Assembly: GCA_964035545.1 (NCBI GenBank)
Contig: OZ037766.1
Coordinates: forward strand, 5,185,722-5,249,721
DNA length: 64,000 bases
From: Bugula neritina
Taxonomy: Eukaryota; Bryozoa; Gymnolaemata; Cheilostomatida; Bugulidae
Reading direction: 5' to 3'
Numbering within the stretch: the first letter of the stretch is position 1; every line of letters begins with the position of its first letter. The position numbers and the translations under genes are program-made. The notes below the pieces were generated by a model. The model made no database searches, was not told the origin of the DNA, and saw only the letters and a list, made by a program, of their open reading frames with translations. Below are positions 50,501 to 62,500 of this stretch, in pieces.

Positions 50501-53500
50501 GGCCTCAGATTGTCTCTATGACAGCCTGCTGTTGCATAATTCTGTATCTTGTGTTCCTGCTAATGAAACTTTGTGTCCTACACTTCAGGAGTTGTCCCGC
50601 TATGAGACAATCCACCCTCTGGATGCCAAGAACAACTGTGAGGCTCTACAGGAGATACTGAGTAAAATAGACACTCACATACAAACTGAGCTCACTGATG
50701 TGCAGAACCTGAAGGATGGCAAATATCACCAGGCTGATAGCATGTATAAGAGGTATGTGTCCGACAGCAATAGCCTTAGCTGGTACTTGGAAAGGCTTAT
50801 GTTTTGTCACCTTTTTAATAGCATTTTACTGAATGTACTTTTAGTGGTACACTGTGAATTAACAGCTTATACTGTATTTTGTTGAATAAATTATATTGGT
50901 ATGTTATTGTAGTATTTGACATGATTTATATAAATAATATATTGTATTGTTTATATAATTTTGGTCTAGTGTACATTATATTGTAATATATGTTATAGTT
51001 AATCATGTTTTAGGCTGCATTCCAACATGTATTATGTTAAATTTAAATGTATCGTACTGTAGATTATATTATACGTTATGTTTAATTATATTCTAGTGTA
51101 CTTTATACTGTGTTGTAGAGTTCTGTCTGTGCATCAGAGACTGGAAGATTTGAGGAATAAGTTGCAAACTGAACTTATGCCAAAAATACGAGCTGTAGGA
51201 CCTGCAGAAATAAGGCTAAGCACCTCTGCATCTGGGGGGAGTTTGATATCCCCCCATGCTCGCTCTTCTTCTAGGTACTTAGTCTGCATTGCAATAATGC
51301 TATTATGACATCACTTCCTGATATACTCGTATCATATATTACACACTGTACAAAATATCTTTATGTTACAAAGCATAAATATTATCGGCTATACAATGTT
51401 ATATTATTATTTATGTTGTATTATATTTGCAGTGGTAGTAGTACCCCACAGAGTGCAGCTGTACCTAGCTCGGTGTCTCCTAGTCTTAGACAGACTACCG
51501 GGATATTTGCTGCCTCATACGGCAGCACATATGACACTAGCTCTCTGTCATCACCTAACAGTAACACCTACTCGTCTAGCACTAGCTTAGTGATCAACAG
51601 AGTGCCTGTTAATGGTACCCCACTCTCTCACAACCTCAGTGTTTCAACCTCCACATCGGGGACAGAACTTCTCAAGGAGTGTATTGAATGGGTGGAAAAC
51701 AGGCGGGTATGTCAGCGACTTAATGTAAAATATATGTTAGCGTCTTTTCTGCTCAACAAGCTAATATAAAATGTAAAACATTAAACAGTGTTAAACCAAC
51801 TGTCTAAGGAGCAAGCTGTGTTTTAAAATTCATTATATTTTTTATTGTTCCACACTGTAATTTTGCTGCTTTGGCTAGTTCAAGTTTTCCTTTAAATATT
51901 AATGCCCCAGAATTGCTATTATTACCATTTGTTGACATTGTTTACATTGAATATTATTTGGAGTTCTTTCTTCATGATTGCTGCTTATTGACAGAAACTA
52001 TTGGACCTCTCAGCCTTAGAACTCACTAGTGTTGACAAACTAGAGAAAACTGTGACTAGACTCAGGGCTGATCACGAGAGTGTCAAGAGTTTCAAGCTCA
52101 GAGTTGATGCTTGCCATGAAGCTAGGAGCAGACTGCCCAGTGATGAGATGCAGGCCTTTACTCAATGGCTCTCTAGAATTGATGAGGCGTATGCTAGTAT
52201 CCTCGTAAGTATAACTTATAAAACAGATTTCAATTCATTCATTATACTTTATACACATTGCTATAAGACCTTTTTAATATTGCTGTTGTTTTTTTTAACA
52301 GGCATATTGCAACTAATCATGACCAAGTTTGTTTTTTCTCAACATTCATTGTGATAATAACATAATTTCTGATTTCTATTGTGGAAACGCATTCTTGAAG
52401 TTTTTAACAATTTAGGTTTGAAGATGACTAAATATATACGTGTGTCAATTTTGCTTGTCTATTAAACCCTGATAACTGGCATAATCATGTGATCAGATGT
52501 GATTAAGTAGAACACAAGTTTCTCATTTGTCACTTTAGGGAATATCAGGTCGCCAGCTAAAAGAGTGCGAAATGCTACTCGAGTTTGTTAGAGACTCGAG
52601 TTACGAATTGAAATGGCTGAACGAGAAAGAGGAAGAAGAATTAACAAGAAACTGGAACGCCACGACCATGAGTGCAGAAGTGATTACCGAGCATTTTCAG
52701 GTAAAATTTCTACTGCAACTACAAACCACCTGCGCGTTAATAATATATATGAATTAGTGAATAACTCTACGTACATGTAGATATATCTCTTTCTCAGGTA
52801 AGAACAAGCGATCTCTATATAGATCTATATAGACTTACTTGTATATGATAAGGAATAAAGGTAGTTTTGCTGTAAGAAAATGTTTTGTTTTGTAACGTTG
52901 AAAATAATTTCTGTGAAACTCAGTCAATACTAACTCTAACATCTCACCATTATAACTTATACAAGATTCTGTTTGACTACATAATGCATAAGGCTGATTA
53001 ATAATTTATTTCATATCTTGAATTTATGAGTCTTGAGTTAGTTTTTCAATATTTCTAAATTAAATATTTAAAAACTGCAATTAAACATTAAATGTCTAAG
53101 TTGGTAGGTTATAATCCTATGTATATATAGCCTACTGAATGATTTGCAGGTGTTTTTATGGAAGAGAAAGGTACACGAATGTAGTTACATACTTTATTCA
53201 CATCCCGCTATCTAACAACCTGTTCATACTGCACACCATAGCCTGCCTGCTCTGCTCTCCATTATTAACAACTCAAAAACATGTTATTTTAATTGATATT
53301 TTAATCTTTCTGTAAATGATAACGATATCTGTATTACCGGCGTGTAATATTATAATGAAATTGGCAATAGAATGTAGTATTTGAATAACTTCATATTTCG
53401 ACAGAATGACACTAAAGCAGGATTTTGCTAAACAATATTAGAAAACACAGTTGAACTTACTTAAACCCAACTTACTTTACCTACTTCAACCTACATATAG

Positions 53501-56500
53501 TGAACTCACTGTACTTACTTTAACCTACATGCAGGTCTCTGGTTTATCAGGCAATATTTCACCCAACCACTTTTCTTCTTGCAACCTCCATCCATGTGCA
53601 GCTATTTCTTCATTGTGCACAAAGCAAGATATAGATGTGGGCTCAATCTAACATTATCATAACACATTAACAATGTTACTTGCACACACTTATGTATTAT
53701 ATATTGAGATGGGAGACTTATACTAATATGGTGCCAGACCATCAGTTTGCTTTTCTTGCTCAAGAACAAATTAATCTGGCCATAGGCTGTGGATATATGT
53801 TTTCATTAATTTAATTTTACTATTAAAATTTTGTAGAGGTTAATGGAGGATTTACAGAGCCATGAAAAACAATTTAATGATGTCCAGGACAGAGGTGAAG
53901 AAATTGTCAAGCAGCGGTCTATTGGTGAGTGTGGGGTATATCGTTTGTACTCATTATTAATTGCAAAAAGTTTTGTGTTTACAAAGTTATAGCCAAAAGT
54001 TGTATAATGTCATAAGTTATCAAGATTATAGGGCTTGTAATATTTGTGGATGTAAATTTTAGGAAGCTCCATGTGCCAGTCGTATTTGGCTGCTATGCAA
54101 GAAAGATGGGGATGGTTGCTACAAATTCTCTCTTGTATTGATGTTCATCTGAAAAATGCTCAAACTCACAGCCAAGTAAATGTTATCTTACTTGTGGCGT
54201 GCAATGGTTTACACTGTTGATATATTTTGTAATAAGGCCAGTCTTTGCATACAGGTCGTGTGGTGTAGTGGTTATCACGTCTGCTTAACACGCAGAAGGT
54301 CGCGGGTTCGAAACCCGCCATGACCTAATTTTTTTTTATGAATTTTATTTTAGTTTTTTTAGTTAAAAAACTAATACACCAATTATTTTTGTTTTATGCA
54401 GTCTTTAGAATGTTTCTTTTATATTCCTGTAGTTCTTGTCAGAAGCTGATGAATGCTCTAAATGGCTGAGCGAGCAGACAAAGGTGCTAAATACTAAGTT
54501 TGACAAACCCAACATTAATATTGAAGAAGGAGATCTGCTCATGAAGCAAATGCAGGAGATTCAGAATGCCTTAGGGCACTATGAACTGGTAGGAACCTAT
54601 TTTGCTTAGTCAGCATGGCTTCATGTGCAAAAAAATTTCAACTTGTGATTTTTTTGTTCCATCATCACTCAGTCTATGGCTGAACCATTTACATCTTTAT
54701 TTTCAGGTACTAAAATCGCTGACAGAGCAGCAGTCGAGCATAACCCCCTTAAAGATGAGAAATCAGGCTCAGAAACATCCTGTACCAGTAGAAGCTCTCT
54801 GTTCATACACACAGGATGAGGTGAGCTATTACTGTCTCAGAGCTTGCCATTTCACTTTATGATTAGCGGAACTAACACATGATATAGTGAGGGGAGACTG
54901 AGTATGTGAAGATATGAGAATGTTTCCAGGATGCTGTCCACTATGTGATATTGTATACAAACACTGCTGTTATCTCCATCTGTAGTTTACAATGGAGAAA
55001 GGCGAAAGCTGTATTCTACTGGATAAGACTGACCCACAGAAATGGAGAGTCCGCAATTCTCGGGCTGCTGCCGGCGTTGTTCCGTCCATCTGCTTGGCAT
55101 TTCCTCCTCCCGATGCAGAGTGTAAGCTACAAGTGCAGAAACTTGAAGAGCAATTTCAGGTTTTCCTCGAACTCCTCAAAGACAGGCAGCTGAAGCTGAA
55201 ACTGGATATGGTTACAGCCACTGCTCAAGTTGTGAAGCATTGGGATAGCGCCAAAGTTAGTACCATTACGATGTAGCCAGTCATTTCATTGCCATTGATT
55301 CATCTCACTCCATTCATAGTGGTTATTAGCAAAAATATAGCAACAGTTTCCCTACATACAGTTCACCCAAATACAGATTAAGAATTCATTTCACCTGTAA
55401 GTAAAACAAAAAATATTTTCCCAGACGGGGAATCGAACCCCGGCCACGGCGGTGAGAGCGCCGGATCCTAACCACTAGACCACCTGGGAATGGTTGATAA
55501 AGAATATACTAACTGTAGATTTATTAGCATTGGATATGAGTGTCTCGTTCAACACATTATTGCTAGCCTTCAGTAATGTAATGCAGTGCATAGTTTCTGA
55601 TCGTTTTTATACAATCATCGGTAGGATAGCTATGCAAGCAAGATTTTTGCTAAGCATGAAAGTATTATTTGAAAATAATGTATATATTGAAAATTTAAAA
55701 AAAAATTTGTCATCTAATACAATGTGGTCAATATAAATAATTATTTTTTAGTTCAAATCACTTGGGCCTGCACAGCGTGAAGCAATCATGAAAGCTGTAA
55801 ACAATGATGCACAGAGAATCCTTTCAGAGCCTTCCAATTTATCTGAAGCAAAGCTGCATAAGCTCAGGGAAAATTTGCAGAAATGCAATGATCATTACAT
55901 GAAGCTGGACAAGAAACTCAGGGATAAAGTAAGTAGGGCTCATGCATTGGGACTCGTACTTTTGTTGTTCAATGGTTAGTTACAGGAGTAGTTGAAGTTT
56001 CATAAAAAAGCATTTTAAAATCTAAAACTTGGACTTTTTAACAAAAATGTTTTGTGCTTCTTCTAGAGAATTTTATTAAATCAAATTATTTCTTGCCCTT
56101 CTGGGTAGGAATTTTGCTAGCTTTTTCTTGTTAATCATGATTTACTCTAAAATATTTTAATTTTCCTGTAATACATTTGTTTTTCGTCATATTTGAAACA
56201 TGTCTGTTCAGCATGTGTATGGTTGTATTTTGTGGTGCTATCGGTTTTTTTGTTAATAACTTGTTTTGTGTTCTCCACAACCGTAGCTGTTTTTATCTAC
56301 GGCTATGGCATGCTTTACTAATGATTATATTTAGTTTAAGCTCGCCTTCCGACATGTCGGTCGTGTGGTGTAGTGGTTATCACGTCTGCTTTACACGCAG
56401 AAGGTCGCGGGTTCGATCCCCGCCATGACCTGCGCTACTTTTTTTTCTTACTGGTCTTAGCAAAAAATTTCATTTTCATATTTATCATGATAACCTTAAA

Positions 56501-59500
56501 TATTTTAAAAATAATTTTTATTTTTGAACATATATTTTAAAAAGGAATCCAAGGAACCTAGATCAGCTGAAGAACAAGTTGAGGAAACTGTAGCCAATCT
56601 CTCGTACACCCTCAAGGCGTTGGATGATTCGATAAATGAGAGATTAACGGAACCAATAGCCCGAGATCTTGAGACTCTGCATAAACAATCACTACAATAT
56701 CAGGTTAGCTGCAATGTAAATTGCTAATTAAAGTTTAATAGTATGATATTAATTTATAAACCACTTCTTTTTGTAGTGCTGGTAACATTTTAAGTCAAAC
56801 TTTTTTCGCTTATCTATGAAATAACTAGCAATGAATGGCAATGTAATGAACTGAAATGTTAACTTCTACATACCAAGAAATCATATAATTATCCTGCTCA
56901 TCAAAATTAATAAAGCGACATTATTCTATGTGTCAGCTGACAGAGTTTATTAAAATCTGAATAACTGAGTGGTAATATAACCTATGATAACGCTGATGAT
57001 GACAATTCTATTAGAACTTGACTACATGCGAGTAAGATTTAACCTACATATAGGTCAGTCGTTTACACACATGTACGTCAATTATTAACTTACATGTAAG
57101 TTGGTAATTTGCCAACTGTTGGCTTTACAGGACATAAATCAGAGTCTGTCCCAGTCACTGGCTGACCTGGAGGGTCTGAAACAGACAACCCCATCTCTCA
57201 GCCAGTCCTACAACAGCAGTAACAATCCTCTCGTAGCCAAACACCAACATCTTAGTAACATGTCCTCTACCTATCAGCAAAGACTCCAGAGTACCCAAGT
57301 GAGTACTTGTGTCTCTGGTAGTTATTCTTGTGTTATCTTGATCTGTCACACCATGCACCAATTTATTAGCTTTTGGTAATAGCTTTTGTTGTTGGAAATT
57401 TTTGATATACTATAATTCTCTGTATATTCAATAGTTGTCTGTATAACAGCAAAAACTTGTAATACTTGGTTTTGCGTAATAATTCTGGCTTTATGGCCAT
57501 TTTGCTACAGGATCTTCTGGAGAGACTGGATTACTGTTCTCAAAAAGTGTCCGACATTGAAAGCAAGATGGCCCCCCTAGAGACTGTTACCACAGATGTG
57601 AACAAGTTGATGGAAGTAGCAGAACATATCCAGGTGAGGCTACACGAAATATAGCCCTAGTCAAAATAATTAAAGTTAGTCCAAGCTTTTTACCATAGAA
57701 AAAGGTTATTTTTAAGCATGATTTCCTTTTAAATCGGATTATCGATAATAACAAAAAAATTCGCAGTCGGCAGGATTCGAACCTGCGCGGGCAGAGCCCA
57801 ATTGATTTCTAGTCAATCGCCTTAACCACTCGGCCACGACTGCTTGTTGTAATCACATGCTTTAATTAGCTAGCAGATTCATTTGCCTAGCGTAACCTTT
57901 GAGTTCCTCATGACTACTTTTAATAATAGCTCATCTATCATCAACCTTCTGGTGATAAAAGTTCAGATTCCAAGTTCCTTCTTGGCTTCAGCTAATAAAC
58001 TCCAAACTTAGTTTATCTATAGAAACATTCATGATATAAATAATATGGCCATACAGTCAAAGGATGATAAGCAAGTTGAATAAATTTATTTTTTATTCAA
58101 ATAATGCATTTGTGGATACAAGAAATTTTAAGCTATTGTAATCTATGATGTACTTTAGCAAAATTTATAAATGCTGTATTAATAAAGGCCATCACATTGA
58201 ATGAAGACAATGTGCTGCCCATTATTGTAAGTGCAACGCAGAGACAAAATGAGTGTATTTGAATGTTGAATGGTTAACCTATGCTGTGGGTAGCAAAGTT
58301 TTCTCAATAATAGAACATCATACATACAAAAAGCAAAGTCTAGATGCTGTCATTGGAGGAAATGTTTACACACTGCTGCTTATTGTAGTTAATCAAGGCT
58401 GAGTTGGCTGAATGTAAAGAACCAATGATAAGACTCGGTGAGAATTGTCAGCTACTGAGAGCTGTCGTAGAGAGAGGCAGACCCGACTCTCACACTCATC
58501 CGGATATTGATAAACTGAACCGAGACGTGTCTGATGTTCTCAACAGATGGCAGCACCTCACAGAAGACGCCAACACCAAGTAAGTTTCACCCATACTTAC
58601 TTCCCCCAACTGTGTTTAGCATTGCACCTCTTTGTGTTATCATGCTGTGCTAGAGAGGCTAGTTGTAATCTCTGTATTTATAATGCCTAATCAATTGATA
58701 AGTAACTTAAATGCGGTACCAAGTTTTGTTTTGTTTTGTTTCATCAATTATTGGTTTACTGACTAAAATTCCATGGTTCACATGTGAATGGATTATTCAT
58801 TTCACTCATGGAAATAGTTGCATCTAAGGAAAACCACAAATTATCCAGTAGCATAATGCGCAGTCATGGAAACGCAGTGAAGAGAAAGCAGATAATATAG
58901 GGTGGCATCCTTTATTTAATGAGAGATAATATAGATTGTGACTGGAAAGGAGGTACTGATGAGGCCCATTAATGTGTTGATGTTTAGGCCCTTTCTACCA
59001 ACTGGGATATTGCTATTATTATAACTGGAATGTTACTTGATGTTTTAGACAGAAGAACGTTGAGAAGTCTCTAGAAATACTTACTCTGTATAGTAATAGA
59101 GAAGAAGGCTCAGGTGACGCTGCAGTGACCAATGGACACACTGACCCCTCACCAAGAGTATGTCCCTTGTATTTCCAACTGCTACTTCTATACTTTGGAG
59201 TTGTTCCCCTCCTCGTTGAAGTCTACATAATCAAAATGTTATGAAGTTTGTACTAATATGTTCTAGTGTTTACATTGCAGGAACAGTATGCCAGCTTGCA
59301 GGAAAGAGGTTCAACACTGAATCGTCTCACCAAGTCCGGCCAATCATCTCGCTCTATCAAGGTACGCCACTTACTTTTATTATGTTGCGCCACTTACTTT
59401 CATTATGTGAGCCAATACTCTGGATGTGAGATCTGTCCAGTGTGTGTGACTACTGAGTGTGCAGGTTTGTGATGAGTGAACGTGTAGAGATGTGATAGAG

Positions 59501-62500
59501 GAGTGTGCAGTGAGTGGGCTTTCAGGTGAAAGAGTTTACAGGTATATCTCACAAGATGTCCGCCACAGAGTGGAGAAGAGAGGACTGTTTGAGTGAGTCA
59601 CAACTGAGTGGGCACAGAGAGTATAGACAGGTGAGTCAACGCATGTTTAGATAGTTTAGAAGATTTGTTGTCAACTTTCTGTGAAATTCGAAGTAATTAT
59701 AGATTGTTTGTGATTTGATTTTCAATTAAAGAGTTGTTCACCCTTGTCTAAAAATGCCCAGCGGCCATTACAGATTGTGTGTAGCAAAGTACACAATTCT
59801 GACGTAATTTTCTACTGTTTCTTCTTAATGAGGAACACTCATACTGAGTTCTGGAAAGTTCTCTTAAATCTGCTTCAACCTTCTGCAGCAGTTTATTCTA
59901 ACTTGCTGTAATTGCTTATTATGGCTGCAGTAAATAATCTTAGATCTAAAGAATTACTTGAGAATGGTTTGGGCACGTTGACATTTCGTTCTAGATATTT
60001 TCACATAGCTAGCTGCAGTTGCTCCAAGCTGTTGCGATAACATAATATTTTTCATTGATAGTTATTGTAAACTATAGCGAGGTGTATATACACACACTAT
60101 GTTGGCCTCTCCCCAAATTCGTTTTCAAAATCATTAGTGGATTTATTGTTATGATTTGAGATCAGGTTTTATGTAACTCTACTGCCCCATATAGATTAAT
60201 CATAAAATACTTTGTTATTCTTTTTGTTTGTGATTGTGCATTGAAATGAAAAAATATTTTATGTATAAACAGTTGATGTATTGAAAACTGAGAGCAGCAT
60301 TTTTAAGCAAATTGGTGGTACTGTAAAGCTTTTGTTTAGTTTCAATGTGGTACTGTTAGTTTGCAATTTTAAAGTCATTGATATGGGTGCAAAATGCAGC
60401 TATAAACCATTGAATAATAGGTTTAGTCAGTTTGTAATATTGCTTTTACCGGAGGACCTGCTGTTAATGCTGCCGCCGCTGCTGCCGCTAGTTGCCAAAT
60501 ATATGTAAAAGATAAAAGTAGGTTGTGGTTAGTATATCTATTGTAAACTCGGTGGGTAGTATTTGTTTTTTTACTACACTGCATTTAACTAACAGCTTTT
60601 CTAACTACAATTTAGGGTTTTAAGTCTATGCTGATCGATTGAAATCATAATTTTTCTGTTGATTTCTCGTAGACCAAGCGATACTGAAATGGAGGCTGCT
60701 TCTTCGATGGAGTCGCTACCAAAGTCGTATTCTGGTGGGGCTCTGAAGCTACTTGACGGTTTAGATGAGTTGGCCTCCCTTCTCGGGACAGACATTAGCA
60801 AACCGCGACCTCGGAAACCAACTTCGGTTGCTGAGGAATCTGGTGGACAAACAATCAAAACAGAAAAGTTGTCACCGGTGCCATCTAATAGACTCGGTGA
60901 ATTATTCTCGGATGCACTGTCTTCTGGCAGACTGAGTACCATTACTGGTAGCTACCAAGATGGTAAAAACACCACTTACAAGCTCGCTGACGCTCTAAAT
61001 AAAGACATTATAAACGCTGACTCTGTGGTGTTTGTGCACCCCGACACACAGGAAGTAGATGACATACTGCAGGCTATATCCCAAGGCTATATTCAAAAGA
61101 CGGGGCACTACTTGGACCGTCACAGTGGTAAGAGACTCAAGTTGAAGGAATGCTTAGAAAGAAATATCATTGTGGCTCGAGATATCATAAGGAGAGGAAG
61201 TTCAACGACGGCAGATGTAAAGGATGTAGTTGTCCCACCTCTGAACCTGGAGGGATCACAAGTTGTCGAGGTAACTTCTTCAATTGTCTTGATTATTTAT
61301 GACTATGTTTTGTGCTGCTTTAGCTTTACATGTTTTTTGAAACTAGCAAATAAAGAACACTTTTTTGTTGTTTTGTTTTCTGATGTTATATTTGGTTAAC
61401 ATATTACTGAATTGAATTTATTTTGCCATCATCTGGATATATTTGTATACATTTGTATTTTTGTATATTTGTATTTTTCTATTGAAGGTATTGGATCCAT
61501 CATCACAAACTTGGATCCATGTATCAATGGCTATTGACAAAGGCATTTATGATGTCAACAGTGAAAAATATTTTAACCCAAAAACTGGCGAACTTCTTGC
61601 TACTAGAGAGGCTGTTGCCAGAGGCCTGGTTAAACTTGGTCTAATGGTTAGTACTTTGTGTTGCTCTAACATACATGCTGTTACTCCATAGAAGTGCTTA
61701 AATACTAAACTCGGTCCATCTTTGTTAAAATATTATATTTAATGGTAATTTGTTAGCACATTAATCATGCTTTTGTGAAGGTGATAAATATTTTCTCTCA
61801 GCTAATCTGTAGCTGCAGTGCTGTTTATATTCTGTAGATGCAAGACTCAAGTATGGACAGCACTGACACGGACAAACTGCTCGAAGGACACATCACTGGT
61901 CTTAGAGGATTAGATATCAATTATAGTGGCGTAATCTCGAGTGACGAAGAGGCTGATGCATCAGACGACTTCCTGTTTACATCTTCACCCAGAAAAGATG
62001 AACCAACTCAAGTTTTCCAAACTGTTTCTTTTTCTAGTACCCAGTCTATTGATGTGCTAACTTCGGGCTCACACGCTGAGCATGTTACAGCCGGAGAGAC
62101 GACTCCCAAAGCTGGCTCTGTAAACGAAATACACCAATTAGATTACAAAAAGACAACTCCAACTGCGGAGTTAGAATCACTCGGCTCTAACAGTAGTTTT
62201 GTGTTGACGCAATCCATTACAACTTATGAAGTGGTTTCATCAACGCAGAATGTACAAAGTTTTTCTGACCAGAGCTCTCATCTGCTGTCTATGATTGGCC
62301 AAGGTCACGGGGAAACAAAAAGTGCTGCCGTAGCTATGTCAGCGGACCAGCAGAGTGTATTAGATGACTCTGGCTCTACTTTGTTAACGGCTACTATCTC
62401 AGATGTGACCCTTAACCTTTCGCATGTTTCCTCTGCTGACACAACTCAGGAAGAGGCTACCCTTAGTTTACCCCCACCATCTGCTGAACTGCCCCCACCA

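Noticed and set aside
60454-60503. Possible 50-nt exon linking 59630 to 60673
   Set aside because: The phases would fit and the donor ATAT|GTAAAA is usable, but the acceptor is poor and the hydrophobic Leu/Pro peptide is implausible for a cytoplasmic linker. Kept only as a discussed option.
60601-60942. 113-codon minus-strand ORF
   Set aside because: Shadow of the plectin-repeat exon on the + strand.
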